A stretch of 64,000 nt of DNA from Orientallactaga sibirica (Eukaryota; Chordata; Mammalia; Rodentia; Dipodidae), in the NCBI GenBank assembly GCA_036365145.1, contig JAEOAD010000004.1:49506001-49570000 (forward strand). Reading direction: 5' to 3'. The position numbers and the translations under genes were made by a program. Positions 10,959 to 22,618 of the stretch are shown here, one piece after another (position 1 is the first letter of the stretch; every line of letters begins with the position of its first letter). The notes beneath the pieces were generated by a model. The model saw only the letters and a list, made by a program, of their open reading frames with translations. It was not told the DNA's origin and searched no databases.

Positions 10959-11744
10959 AACAAGTAAAATAGCTGATTCACAGGCACGGGGACCTGAATA
11001 TGAATGCATATTTCTTCCCTCTTTTAATCCAGTGTTAGTGGTTTCTAACATACACTAAATCCTGGTAATTGGTAGTTTGTGTAAGTCCCTACACCACTTA
11101 CTGCTGTTTAATATATCTGCTTAGTTAATTAAAACAATGATTTCAATGAGTATATAAAATAGCATAGCTTAACTTAGAAACTAGTTAATTTCTAATTTCC
11201 AATTTATCTGTTAGGATTTACAAAGCAAAGATAATGCTATAGTGATCAGTAATTACTTCTTGTCTTTGTTTAGCAATGTAATGAGGGGGACAGAGTTTCT
11301 GATTATTCAGAGATCATTAGAAATAGTCCACCTAAAAGGTTTTTCTAGGTAATAAACTGGATAATAATATCTAACTTGCTTGGCTTATTGGGAAGCAATG
11401 GACAGAGTCAGGGAATTTAAACTGATCACCAGCCATCACTTTTTTCTTAGTCACAGAATCCAGCACTAAGTATTGCCTTGGATTTTTCCGCATAGGGTAA
11501 CATTTTTCTAGCTCTCGAAAGCATTTGTACTCCAAATGAGCAAGTACAGTACCCTACTTAACCACTAATAGTTCATAATAAAGTGATTGGAAACTTTCTT
11601 GTTCTCTCTTTTCCTCTTCTGCCTAACTCTACCATTACTTTCTATATAGCACCTTTCCCAAGGTCTTCTTGTCGGAAGAGAAAATCCCCCACCTCTGAAA
11701 CTCCATGATATTTTCCTCTGCCTTTTCATAGGAATATTCACTTT
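10959..11744. other. Unassigned DNA
   Basis: No gene or repeat recognised. Confidence 0.4.
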
Positions 11745-11756
11745 AAAATGTATTTT

Positions 11757-11926
11757 CATTTACTAGAGAGAGAGTATGGATGTGTCAGGGCCTCTAGCCT
11801 CTGCAAATGAATTCCAGAAGCATGTGCTACTCTGTGTATCTGGCTTTATGTGGGTACTGGAATTGCATCTAGGCCATCAGGTGTAGCAAACAAATACCTT
11901 TAATGGCTGAGCCATCTCCCCAGTTC
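11757..11926 (-). mobile_element. Dip SINE, diverged
   Basis: Lacks a long TTTA tail. Visible parts are AGGGCCTCTAGCCTCTGCAA, GTGTATCTGGCTTTATGTGG and GGCTGAGCCATCTCCCCAG. The B-box region is altered (AATTGCATCTAGGCC), so this is an older copy. Confidence 0.8.
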
Positions 11927-12033
11927 CGGAATCTTAACTTTTTATATAGTTTTCAAATTCTTTATGTATACGGATTTCCTAATTCTTGACTATTTGCTTT
12001 CTGAGACCTGGTTTGGTTTACTGTACACTTTTA

Positions 12034-12222
12034 AATGTTTATTTATTTATTTATTTGTGAGGAAGGGGGGGGAGGGAGAGAGAGAGAGAGAGAGAATGTG
12101 TGCACCAGGGATTCTAGCCACTATGTGCATCTATCTTACATGGGTTCTGAGGAATTAAACCTGGGTCCTTAGGCCTTGTAGGTTAAGGCCTTGCCTTAAC
12201 CACTAAGCCATTTCTCCAGCCC
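12034..12222 (-). mobile_element. Dip SINE
   Basis: (TTTA) tail, a purine tract of G and GA runs at 12060-12096, CACCAGGGATTCTAGCCACT, GAATTAAACCTGGGTCCTTA and CTAAGCCATTTCTCCAGCCC. The middle from the usual AACTCCAGA to the CACC region is deleted. Confidence 0.85.
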
Positions 12223-13266
12223 TACTACACACTTTTTTGACACTTCCCACTGGACACCCCAAAACACACCACATAAACACATACACTTTTTCTGGTCCAT
12301 TCTCAATAGAATATATTGGTATTTTATAGCTCTTTAGTGACAGCTGAAGAAATACTGCAACAAAAATCTTGGCTTGTGGTAAAATAGTTTAAAAATTATT
12401 CAAATTATATCATCTGATTACTTATTTATATCTATAAACCAGGCCCTATTAGTACCTTATAACTATTTCTGAGTTGGAAAAATTAATTTCCCACACACTA
12501 AAAAAAAATATGTACAAATCTGTATACAATACTCATTATATGCTGAGCTAAGTAGAGATAATTATCCTACTTTATAGGTAAAGAGATGGAGGTGTGGGGG
12601 GATTAGATTTGTGAACAAGTACATGGCAGAACTGATTGCACACCCAGAGAGTGTGGCTCTTAATTGCTGAATTGTGCTTCCTCTTGAAATCAGGAGTGCT
12701 GTTGTTGTCATAGATCTCTGGAGTCTGGTATTGAGTTAAGCAGGGGTTAGATGTTAGAAAATATAACATATAGATGGACATGGTTAAATGATTAAGTATC
12801 TCTAGTTCCTTATATGAAGCTCTAAAATTCTACTGAGCTCTTCAGGCATATCCTTTTAGTAAAATTTACCACATCTGTTCTGAGTCACTGGTGCCTGAGC
12901 ATATATTAAATATTTAGGATGCTATTATCCTATATATAACAACTCTTGATAACCTTGGGGAGATACTATCGCTTCACCGACATGATATTTAAGAATATTA
13001 TTAGGTATCCAGTTTTCTGTGTAGTAGCCTGTGCTAAGGCAATTTATACTGAATCTGAGATCAAGGATGTTCATGGAAACAAACTATGAATGGTACAGCT
13101 AAGATCCATAATGATAGGTTCCTACATGACTCTGAGCTTTCTGTGATCCTGATAAAAAATCAAAGTTCTAAGAATAGATTTGTCTTAGGAACATGCACAT
13201 ACTGTTGCTACCCTTTTTAAAGATAGTTATGTTATGAAGCCTAATCATAAACATGGTTAGTTGTTT
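12223..13266. other. Unassigned DNA with a MIR remnant
   Basis: 12530-12655 has MIR spacing (TACTTTATAGGTAAAGAGA, GAACAAGTACATGGCAGAAC, then TTGCACACCCAGAG), old and uncertain. No gene seen. Confidence 0.4.
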
Positions 13267-13595
13267 CTAAATTTACTAAGGTATAATTGAAAAATAAAAA
13301 TAGTATCAATTAGAGGCATATATGATTTTTATATATTCATTTATTTTATGGAACAAATATCATAATCTAGTTAACATTACCATAATCCAATATTTTAGAT
13401 CTTTTCTGAGCAATTTTGAGTGTATATTATAGCAATATTTATCACAGTCAGTGTATGTAGTAATCCAGTTCTCTAGACCTTGTGAAGCCTCTATAGCCAC
13501 TATCCCCCTGGCATCCTTTGTTCTCTCCATTTGCATTAGTTTTAATTTTTAGATTACACTTAAAAGTGAGATTTTACAGAATTTGTCCTTTTAAA

Positions 13596-13605
13596 TTTTT
13601 TTTTT

Positions 13606-13649
<44 letters not shown>

Positions 13650-13886
13650 GGAAAGAAGAAGGAAGGAAGGAAAGGAGAGAGGGAAGGAGGGAGGGAGGGA
13701 GGAAAGAAGGAAGGAACACCAAAGGAACACAAAGGCCTCTCTCTAGTTGCTGCAAATGAACTCCAGATACATGGGCCATTTTGTGCATCTGGCTTTACGT
13801 GGGTACTGGGGAATCAGACCTGGGTCACTAAGGTTGTTTGGCTTTGTAGACAAGCACCTTAACAGCTAATCCATCTCCCTAAGCCT
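13596..13886 (-). mobile_element. Dip SINE with TTTC/GGAA microsatellite
   Basis: Inserted into the old L1. The tail region has become (CTTT)n at 13613-13649 followed by (GGAA)/(GGGA) runs to 13710. The body reads CTCTAGTTGCTGCAAATGAA, GTGCATCTGGCTTTACGTGG and AACAGCTAATCCATCTCCC. Likely target duplication with one mismatch: AATTTGTCCTT (13580-13590) and GATTTGTCTTT (13890-13900). Confidence 0.87.
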
Positions 13887-14857
13887 TCCAGGATTTGTCT
13901 TTCTGTATCTGGATGATTTCACTGAGCAAAATGTCTTCCAGGTTTACCTATATTGTCAGAGATGGGAGGAGGTCTTGGTCTAAAATGTTGGCCCATATTC
14001 AGCTATGTATACACATCACATTTTATTTATCCCTTCATCTATCAATGGACATTTAGCTTGTTTCTGCAAGTTGGCTACTGTATTTCTGAGAAGAATCCAA
14101 GCCTACCGATGTCTCTTAGAGACACATTTCATTTCCTTTGGATATATACTCAGAAGTATAATTACTGGATCATATAATAGTTTACACTGGAATATTTTGA
14201 ACCCTCCCTCCCATTTTCCATAGTCATGGTACCAATTTTGCTCTGTCACCAATAGTATATCGTGATTCCATTTTCTTCACATCTTTATTAGCACATGCTA
14301 TCTTTTGTCTTTGATAGCTGTCATTCTCATAAGTATGCAATGATGTTGTGTTATTATGTTGAGGTTTTCATTTGCATGTCCCTGATATTAGTGCTGTTAG
14401 TGAAGAGCACTTCACATACCTGTTGACCATATTTATGTCTTCTTTAGAAGTATATCTATTCAGGTATTGTTGAATTTTTTTGGTTATTTTATATGTTTTA
14501 GAATCAAGTCTTTAGATGTGTGGCATGCAAATATCTTCTCGTATCCCATGGGTGTTCTTTTCACTCTGCTATTAGGCAGAAGCTTTAGAATTTGAGATAA
14601 TCCTAGATGTCCATTTCTGCTTCTAATGCTTGTACTCCTGAGACCATGTCTTGAAAATCATTGACCATATCAATGCCAGAAGCTTTTGCCCTACATTTCC
14701 TCTTATAGTGTGAGTTCAGGGGCTTACATTTAGTTTATTTTTTAAATTTATCTTCTATGTTATTTAAATATTTTTATTAATTTAGTATATAACTTATTAG
14801 GTTTCATTATAGCATTTTCACATATATGTTATTGAACTGCCCTTTAAAATATATATT

Positions 14858-15069
14858 TAATATTTTACTTTTATTTATTTATTTATGTGTGTGTGAGAGA
14901 GAGGCAGATAGAGAGAGAATGGGTGCACCAGGGTCTCCAGCTACTGCAATTGAACTCCAGACACATGCGCCACCTTGTGCATGTGGCTTACGTGGGTCCT
15001 GGGGAATTGAACCTAGGTACTTTTGCTCTGCAGGCAAGCACCTTAACTGCTAAGCTAACTCTCCAGCCC
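14858..15069 (-). mobile_element. Dip SINE
   Basis: Second insertion in the old L1. (TTTA) tail, GAATGGGTGCACCAGGGTCT, AACTCCAGACACATGCGCCA, GAATTGAACCTAGGTACTTT and CTAAGCTAACTCTCCAGCCC. CCTTTAAAATATAT before it and CCCTAAAAATATTT after it hint at a short flanking duplication. Confidence 0.9.
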
Positions 15070-15704
15070 TAAAAATATTTTTAAGTAAGCAAAAACTATA
15101 ACCAATGTGGCATTTTCAAGTATATATGTCATTGTATGTTGCTCTTATACATTTAAGCCTTAATTCACTTTGATTTGATTTTCAAGTTATATGAGATGAA
15201 GTCCCAGTGTTAATATTTGGCATATGGTATCCAGATTTCCCAATATAATGTACCAAGGAAACTGTCCTTTCACTGTTGCATATTCTTATTACCCTTGTTC
15301 AAGGTTGGATGACCATAAGTGTGAATGAAATGTTAGGTTCCCTAATCTATCATGTAGGTTTTATTTTAGTTTTGTTTTTATGTTAGTATTATTTTTGGAT
15401 GACAGTAAATTTTTAGAATATTTATTTATTTATATGTTTTGTTAGCATACATTTACAAAATCATACATTACATCATGACATTTTTATACATGTATATCAT
15501 ACACTTTGTATTCTCACACCACCATTAATTTGTATTATGCTTGAAATGAGGAAGTGTGGTGTTTCCATATTTGTTCTTGATATAGATTATTGCTGTATAT
15601 ATGCAAGGTCTTTTGAAGTTCCATACTGCATTTAATCTATAGATAGCTTTGTAGAACATGGATATTTTGACAATATTAGTTCATTTATTTATTTAATTTT
15701 GATT

Positions 15705-15895
15705 TTTCATGGTATATACACTTGTATATGTCCTTGCAGTGCTGCAAACACTAGTCTTTAGTTGCATGCTCACCTGTGGTGGCCTGAACTGAATATAGGA
15801 TTTTCTGCTCCATCACTCTTGTGCCTATTCTTATCTGAACCAGAACCTCTTCCAGATTATTCTTGGAGTTCCAGTAATTCCTGGGGCTCTGTTGC
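15705..15895 (-). mobile_element. Possible B4 SINE, degraded
   Basis: A TGCATGCTCACCTGTGGTGG block followed by CCATCACTC and TCTTGGAGTTCCAGTAATTC has the order of a minus-strand B4, but the match is weak and no head is visible. Confidence 0.4.
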
Positions 15896-16198
15896 CCTAC
15901 AAAATTATGCTGACTTAAAAGCAACTGTATGATTTCTTTTTTTTAAGGGAATAAAAAATAGAATGAAGAGCAGAGAAAATTGATTTCTGGTATAGCCACC
16001 AACAAGGTCCCCATGCTCTTAGAAAATTTCCCCTCATCTATTGTTCTTGCATGTAACCCTAGAGAATCTCTTGTTCATTAAAAAAAGACATGAAAGTAGA
16101 AGTAAGGCTTGTTCAGCATGAATGGGGAATGTACAAGAGAAGACAAATAGGAGGTGTGAATATGATCTAAGTGTACATGTATAAAAATGTCATAATGA

Positions 16199-16340
16199 GC
16201 CGGGAGTGGGGGTGCACGCCTTTAGTCCTAGCACTTGGGAGGCAGAGGTAGGAGAATCACTGTGAGTTCGAGGCCACCCTGAGAATACAGAGTGAATTCC
16301 AGGTCAGCCTGGGCTAGAGTGAGACCCTACCTTGAAATAC

Positions 16341-16372
<32 letters not shown>
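16199..16372 (+). mobile_element. B1 SINE, young, with target duplication
   Basis: GCCGGGAGTGGGGGTGCACG to GAGTGAGACCCTACCTTG followed by about 31 A. CATAATGA at 16191-16198 recurs at 16375-16382. Contains the internal quasi-duplication with GTGAATTCCAGGTCAGCC typical of this genome's B1. Confidence 0.95.
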
Positions 16373-16378
<6 letters not shown>

Positions 16379-16574
16379 ATGAAATTCTTTATGTGTAAAT
16401 AATATATATGCTAAAATAATCATGAAAATGGAAGAAAAAAGGAAAAACACAAAAACAAGAAATTGAGACATGCCTTTATCTTAAGAAACCTGCTTTCTTT
16501 CTATTATGTACTCTTAAACTTCCCAGTTCTTAAGCAATAGCTCTAAATATGTAAGTATTAAAACAATGGCTTAG

Positions 16575-16788
16575 ATGGGCTGGAGAAATGGCTCAGTGTT
16601 TAAAGGCACTTGATGGCATGTGTTTGACTTCCCAACACCCACAAAAGCCAGATGCACAAAGTGGTGCATGCATCTGGAGTTTGTTTGCAGTGGCAGGAAG
16701 TCCTGGCATGCCTATACTCTCGCTCTTCTCTCTGCCTCTTGTTTTCTATTAATTAAGTAAGTACATAAATAAATAAAAATAATTTTAA
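16575..16788 (+). mobile_element. Dip SINE with target duplication
   Basis: GGGCTGGAGAAATGGCTCAG head, altered B box (TTTGACTTCCC), AGCCAGATGCACAAAGTGG, CATCTGGAGTTTGTTTGCAG and an AAATAAATAAAAATAA tail. AATGGCTTAG occurs at 16565-16574 and 16792-16801. Confidence 0.93.
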
Positions 16789-16801
16789 AATAATGGCTTA
16801 G

Positions 16802-18016
16802 GTATTGAATTACTAAATAAAAAGCTATTTACGCATGAAGGAAGTATATGTGGGCAAGCACCCAGGAGGCAAATATTTTCATGTGCATGTATAAAACACT
16901 AAAGAGGCAGGAGTAATGTTATTATAATGTTATATCCAGAGTATGTGCTATCTTAATAAAAAAAACTGGCATTTTCCTTATTACTGTCTGTGAAAAATTC
17001 ATAGTACCAAGACACAGTGGACAATGAAGAAGGTTGAACTTGGACACTTTTAAGTTTCCTTAAACTAAAAAAAAATTGTATATTCATTGTACAAAGTAGT
17101 GGGTTTCATGACATATCATGAATTTTTTCACTATTCACCCAACTATAAACCTCTCCTGACCCATGTTCCTTCCCAGTGCTCTCTTTTATCTTCCCAAAGA
17201 GTGACAGTTGTATAGCTACTTCAAATTTGAAGGAGGAGGTGAGCTCATAAAACTCCACAGGAAGTAAACAAAATTTACAAAGCTAAAGAAACTCTTGAAA
17301 TTTACCAGATTCAGAAGACTCCTCTTTGAGGTTATATAAGCAGTAAAAATGGCAGTGGAGAGGAGACTTTCAGACTGGCCCACACTATTTTGTGCATGGT
17401 GCTCCAGCTTTCAAGTCATCACTAAGGCTGCTAAATGCGTTTTTAGGGGTGCAGCTGACTTTGCATCATCCATGCTCCTGTAAGTAACCCCTCCCCTAAA
17501 CTCACTTGATGGAATATTTTTGTTGGCGGGTATCTGGGGTGAATGGACATTTGTTCACATCTACTCAGGTAAAGTCACATGACACACCCCTTTCGTAAGT
17601 GAAAGAAACATGATTATTTGTCTTGCTGAGCTTTGTCCCTTACAAAAATGTACATGAAAGGAAGAGAGGTGGATTTCTCTCTTCAAACCCAGGCCTGATA
17701 CTAACTTATTTTGGAGCACAGCTTTATGATTTAATATTGAGTCAGGAGCTCCAGAACACCATTTTTTTCTGCTATTAGAGATGTTATGTTTTTTTTTCCC
17801 TCTTAATTCATCCACATTTGGTCATCATAATCCAATATGCAACAATGGATTCTTAGAACATCTTTAGCTGGTTCTCCCAGGGTTTTCCAGTTTGGAAACG
17901 AGCACTATAGAACAATGGTTCTTAATCAAGGTTAATTTCCTGCCCCCGTGAATATAGGCGATCGTGGTATTAGGGATTTATACACTACAGAGGTGCATCA
18001 CTAGCCCGCTTTATTT
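16802..18016. other. Unassigned DNA
   Basis: 17085-17175 (TTGTACAAAGTAGTGGGTTT ... CATGACATATC) resembles a repeat block that I have seen in rodent L1-associated sequence, but I cannot name it. No gene seen. A 16-17 base A run at 18016-18032 separates this from the RPL30 retrocopy. Confidence 0.4.
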
Positions 18017-18032
18017 AAAAAAAAAAAAAAAA

Positions 18033-18475
18033 GCTTCTAAAAGTTTTATTAAAGGCAAATTTTGCACGGTTTACCACATTTCACCAGCTGCTCTGGCATG
18101 CTTCTAATAATGCCAGAATCAGCTGGATCAATGATAGAAGACAGTGAGCACAGTCTGTAATATTTAACACATGCCAAATTCAATATTATTGCTACTATAG
18201 TGATGGACACCAGCTTTAGTTAACATAGCATAGTGTTCTACCTCAGATTTCCTCAAAGTCAGGTAGTTGTAAGCATGACCAATTTCACTTTGCCCTCTCT
18301 GATCATCTTCAGAGTCTGCTTGTACCCCAGCACATACTTTCTGCTTTTCATAAAAAGCTGGAACCTGGAGTTGATGGGCTTCAGGGACTTTTTAATCTTC
18401 TCTCTGGCCACCATCTTCCTGCCTTATGTGCAGGTTGGCCCCCAACCAAGAGCAGCCCCAAAGATGGTGGTAACA
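18033..18475 (-). pseudogene. RPL30: Processed pseudogene of ribosomal protein L30
   Basis: Read on the minus strand this is an intronless copy of the RPL30 mRNA. The 5'UTR survives (TTGGTTGGGGGCC, then CCTAAGGCAGGAAG-like sequence with one change). The start codon is at 18414-18412. The frame then runs through the family's N-terminal part with recognisable stretches such as [18 protein letters not shown] and KLVML. About residue 60 it meets a stop (TGA) where the parent gene continues with a conserved ANNCPAL segment; bases are missing there. Downstream, blocks matching the parent follow in shifted frames ([28 protein letters not shown]), plus a further in-frame break. The 3'UTR retains CCTTTAATAAAA at 18044-18055. 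L30 is a large-subunit ribosomal protein and a frequent source of retrocopies, so this copy is dead. The tail is odd: the bases just outside the 3' end are A on the plus strand (T on the coding strand), not a normal poly(A). No target duplication was found. A B1-like SINE abuts the 5' end. Confidence 0.95.
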
Positions 18476-18479
18476 CCTC

Positions 18480-18637
18480 CTTTTTTGCCTTTTATTTTGA
18501 GACAGCCTCTCATTAAGTTGCCCAGGATGGCTTTGCAGCCATTCTAGGGCCAAGCCAGGCCTCAAAGTTGAAATTCTCCTTCCTCATCCTCTGAAAGTAA
18601 CTAGGATTCCAGGCATGTGCCACCAGTCCCTGCTTGG
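18480..18637 (-). mobile_element. B1/PB1-like SINE, diverged
   Basis: Minus-strand 7SL-type element: TTTTGAGACAGCCTCTCATT, AGTTGCCCAGGATGGC, ACTAGGATTCCAGGCATGTG CCACCAG. It carries extra sequence in the middle (GGGCCAAGCCAGG) and starts within a few bases of the 5' end of the RPL30 retrocopy. Confidence 0.7.
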
Positions 18638-20202
18638 AGACAGTTTTGATGATCACATTTATGGAGGAGGTAAGTCTGCAGCTCAGGGCTAAGAATGCCA
18701 CTAAACAATTGCATTGCAGAGAGTGGCCCCCACCAACAGAATTATCAAGTTTCAAATGTCAAGAGCAACATGACTGGGAAGTCCTGCTCTCAACAATAAC
18801 TGGAACAGGGAGGGTGGCATTCCAAGTGGGCAGAACTGTCATCAGATTAGAAGAAATCAGTCTGTATGCATTGGCTTTCTTGGGGCTGGAGAGCCGATGC
18901 TGTAAAATGGACTTTTACACAGAGTCACTCAAGCAGCAGTTCAGCCTTTGCCATAGTATATTACAGAAATTGCTTTGGGGTTTAATGAAACACAAGAGCT
19001 ATAAAAGCATCTTCAATAAAATACTAACAAGATTTCATACACTGTAATTGAGGGATAAGAGGTTGACAACATTTCTTTCCATATTTAAAGGAATATTTTC
19101 CCACTTATTCAATTAATTTCTTTTGTAGGCTGAGTGATGGTGGTGACTGTCCATCCTGCATTTCGGATTTAGGCTTCATTGAACTATGAAGAAAACCCAG
19201 AGAATATAGCATATCCTTTTTTCTTTTCATTCCAGCTGATCAAACACACATCTGAAGACTACAAATTGCATTAACAATGACAAGCTATCAGGAACAATTT
19301 TTCAAAGGTTATTTATCAAATTTGTAAATGTGATAGGGCAGTCCAGGAAATTCCCCCTAATTTCCTCATTCCATTGATTTTTTTCAGCCACACATTTTTT
19401 CACTTTTTAACCTTTCTGAAACAACATTTATCTTACCATGCAATGTGCTCGTTGGATCACTGTCAGCTAGGTAGCAGCCATGGTGTAGTTATATGAAACC
19501 CACCTGATCTGAAGATAAGAGAATGTCAGCATCAGTATTTCCCACTGTCAGTAAAGGTTGCTTCCTAGAAGTCAGCCACACGGGTTCAGCCAACGCATTC
19601 TGTTCACAGCGAGACTCACCTGCACAATGACAAGAAGGTCCAGACCTTCACCTCTCAGCTTGTATTTTGAAAGATTCTTGACAGATAATAATTCAATTCA
19701 TCCCATCATGAATTATTCTAAAAAAGTGTACAAGCCATTAGGATATAGAGAGTACTTCGGGTCCTGAGACTTGGAAAGCCAAACCACATCTTCTCTCAGG
19801 AAACCTTTGCACTCAGTAATAACTTCCAAGGTTTCTATCTTTGTCTTAGGAAAACAGATAGCAAGAGCGCACAAAATGCTCCAGTGGTAAAAATTATCTT
19901 TCTGAACAGGCTTCTTAAACTTCACATTTCCCTGCCAGAAAGAACCTTGATGTTTATGACATGCAGCCAAGTTTACAAGTAGACAATTACCAGGAGTTGT
20001 GTCAGTGGCAGAGGGCAGTTGTATGGCATGGACCCTTTGCAGGAAATATCTTCTTTGGAACAATCAGATTCAGAGAAAGAGCTCTTAAGACTGGGATAAA
20101 GGTTAGGAATTGGGAAGACCATCACCATAGATCACTCTGCCCTAGCAGGAGCATTAGGGGCTGTGCTTCCAAAGTGGGAATGACGTGCTTTACTCCACTC
20201 TT
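18638..20202. other. Unassigned DNA with moderately long open frames
   Basis: Frames of 137 codons (18634-19047, plus) and 116 codons (19713-20063, minus) are open, but neither shows a domain, signal peptide or codon pattern that I recognise. No repeat was named. Confidence 0.4.
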
Positions 20203-20208
20203 AAAAAA

Positions 20209-20264
<56 letters not shown>

Positions 20265-20266
20265 AA
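20203..20266 (+). repeat. (AAAG)n microsatellite
   Basis: An A run followed by about 14 uninterrupted GAAA units. No SINE body was found beside it. Confidence 0.97.
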
Positions 20267-20944
20267 TGAGTTGGAGGTGACTTCTCTTTCTCTGAAATGT
20301 CCCAAGATTCATCTAATGCTGACCTAATAAGGCAAGACTAGTATTAGTGACGGTCCATGAGTAAGTCATATGGGAGTACAGAAATAGTGCAGGTTGAAAT
20401 GGTTGCTTTTCAAACGCTTCTGGCCTTATTATGGAGCAAGAGGGAACCTGGCACAGATGGACTTTCCTGTACTTGCCCCTTCTGCCTCCAGTTCATGTGG
20501 AGCAGTATGCTACTTCCTGTTGTCTTCTCTTGCCTACATGCAATTTATGTGGATTCAGATATATGGGGAGTCAGTGTTGTTTCACATGGTGAACTAAGAT
20601 AGTCTACAAAAGGTAGAAGAAGCTTTCCAATATGCCCACTGCCAATCGTTAAAGTTTCCCTAGTGTTTTATTTTGACAAAATGTCAGTGTTTCCAGGTAG
20701 TAAGATCTCAGTGTGGAAGCTTGCATTGAGTCACTCACTTGCCCAGGATATCTGTCTAAGGATACATCCTGAACTACCTGTAGTATTCCCACTGCCCCTG
20801 CAGGCCAAAGGAATATAGCAGAACAACTGCTGGAAAAAGACAGCAATTACCTTTTAAATAAGAGAAATTACAACTAAATAATACACAAACTAGCCCAGCT
20901 AAAGCTCTTATACATTTCACAACTTTAACTTCTATAAAATATAC
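20267..20944. other. Unassigned DNA
   Basis: No gene or repeat recognised. Open frames of 65-81 codons are without features. Confidence 0.4.
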
Positions 20945-20945
20945 C

Positions 20946-21097
20946 TTTTTTTTTTTTTTCCAGATAGGGTTTCACTCTAGCCTAAGCTGACCTGGAATTC
21001 ACTATGTAGTCTCAGGGTGGTCTCAGACTCATGGTGATCTTCCTACCTCTGCCTCCTGAATGCTGGGATTAAAGGTGTGCACCACCATGCCCAGCTA
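20946..21097 (-). mobile_element. B1 SINE
   Basis: T tail, CCAGATAGGGTTTCACTCTA, CACTATGTAGTCTCAGGG, GCTGGGATTAAAGGTGTGCA and CACCATGCCCAGC. Most CpG sites have decayed, so it is older than the B1 at 10771. Confidence 0.93.
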
Positions 21098-21309
21098 TAT
21101 CATTGTTTTTTATCTCTCATTTGTTCCTCAGTATTTCCAGACTCCAGTAGAGTTAGTACTAAACCATAGACTGATAGACTTTCTGAAACAAAACAGTGGG
21201 TAGTTGATTAGTACTAATAAAGAGACATAAAATAAATAAAATAAATCAAAAATGGGGAAATTGTAAGTGATGTTTGGTATTTTTGAGGCATAGTATGTAT
21301 AGTGTAGTA

Positions 21310-21652
21310 CCTGTGGTATGTTTGATGGAGTGTGCTTGTGTACATGTATATGCATGTACAGAGATGTGCAGAGTCAGTGAAGAGTGTTGGGTGTCTTCTG
21401 TTTATTGCTCTTCAACCTTCTTTTCTTGAGACAGGGTCTCTCACTGAAGCTGGAGCTTGAAATTTTCAGTTAGACTGGATGACCAATGACCCTAGTGAAA
21501 ACTCGGGCCTCCGCCAGCCTCAGTTGGTAACATTACAGGTATTTATGAGCACACTCACATTTCTGACATGGGTGCTAGGCATGAAACTCAGGTCCACAGC
21601 TGCGCACACAGACATTCCTCTTACCCACAGGGTCATCCCCATGGACCCCATA
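21310..21652 (-). mobile_element. B4 SINE
   Basis: TG-rich start, GTTGGGTGTCTTCTGTTTAT, TTGAGACAGGGTCTCTCACT GAAGCTGGAGCTTG, then ACATGGGTGCTAGGCATGAA and TTACCCACAGGGTCATCCCC (the ID-like head). The order is diagnostic for a reversed B4. Confidence 0.85.
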
Positions 21653-22374
21653 AGTGATTTATATGTATATATACAACTGGGAAATTTTTGGCAAAGTATC
21701 TTAAAAAGAAGAAGAAATGTAAAATAAATTTTGTTACCTGTTCCCAAACAACTTTATAATAAAATAAGCTATTCTCAGAGTGGGGTAGAACTGCTAGGAT
21801 CATCCACTTCAAACTTCTACTAGATACGTGAATCCACATAGCATTCAGTGTCAACTGCCATTCACAGTCAACTGCCTTGCTGATGGCTTTGCTATGGACT
21901 TCCCAGAAACAGATCATTCCAACCAGGAAGTGTTTTATCTTTCATTAATACAATGTCATCTTAGTCCCACACTTGGTCAGTGATGTGCTGCTAAATGTTC
22001 AGCAAATCATAGTCCAAGAGAAACAAAGTTCTGATTTGTATCATTTGGCAATTCTCATGGTATAAATGCTGACATCAGTTTACCAAAGAAAGCTGAGCTG
22101 GGAAGAGTTGCACCTATAACCTGTTCTTATTTTTCAAGCAGTCTTTCCCTTATGTAATGGTAATAAGGTTGGTCTGTCATGAGTAATCTCTCTACTTGAG
22201 ATCTTCTACAATTAAACTCCTTTTCTAAATTGTCCATATGTTCACTTTTGGAGAGTTTTTTTTTTTTTCTATTAGCATTAAACATGTAATGGGTCATCAG
22301 TGCATTTTATAATTTCTTCCAATACCATTCTGAATCACTAATTAACAGTTTTCTTACATGTTTCAGGTTTTTAA
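21653..22374. other. Unassigned DNA
   Basis: No gene seen. A short T run at 22257-22269 has no nameable element next to it. Confidence 0.4.
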
Positions 22375-22618
22375 ATTTGTTTAAGAGAGCAAAAGAGAGC
22401 AAGGAGGGAGAGAGAGACAGAGAGAGGAGAGAAAGAACTGGCATGCCAGGGCCTCAGCCACTGCCATGGAACTCCAGATGCTTGTGCTAAGTAGCGGGCA
22501 TGTGCAACCTTGCCCTTGTCTTGCCTTTGTGCATCTGGCTTACGTGGGATCTGGAGAGTTGTGGGATGATTAGGTTTCGCAGGTGAGTGCCTTAATCACC
22601 AAACCATCTCTCCAGCCC
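22375..22618 (-). mobile_element. Dip SINE, variant with inserted middle
   Basis: Purine tract 22382-22435, CAGGGCCTCAGCCACTGCCA, then a longer middle. On the minus strand the middle reads CACAAAGGCAAGACAAGGGC AAGGTTGCACATGCCC before CAAGCATCTGGAG. The same insert occurs in the copies at 43023 and 54461. The head is CAAACCATCTCTCCAGCCCC. Confidence 0.87.

Larger units (their letters stand above)
13267..15700 (-). mobile_element. Old L1 (L1M-like), minus strand, interrupted by two Dip SINEs
   Basis: The plus strand begins with CTAAGGTATAATTGAAAAAT, the reverse of an old L1 3' end. It continues with 3'UTR and ORF2 C-terminal sequence such as CATCTATCAATGGACATTTAG (13 bases of the familiar L1 block), GGATATATACTCAGAAGTA and TGGATCATATAATAG. 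Further on come ATTTGGCATATGGTATCCAG and GAAATGAGGAAGTGTGG, so the sequence moves toward the reverse transcriptase end of ORF2 as expected for minus orientation. The frame is destroyed everywhere. Dip insertions split it at 13596-13886 and 14858-15069. The block 15430-15530 (CATACATTACATCATGACAT) is not clearly L1 and may be another insert. Confidence 0.8.

Noticed and set aside
13601..13710. TTTC/GGAA tract considered as an independent satellite or regulatory GGAA array
   Set aside because: It sits inside a Dip SINE as an expanded tail and purine segment; no evidence for separate function.
18634..19047. A 137-codon plus-strand frame
   Set aside because: Starts at the edge of a B1-like SINE, has no recognisable domain and no splice or promoter context.
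19713..20063. A 116-codon minus-strand frame with a protein-like composition
   Set aside because: No family recognised and no neighbouring exons. Within chance for the window, so not called as a gene.
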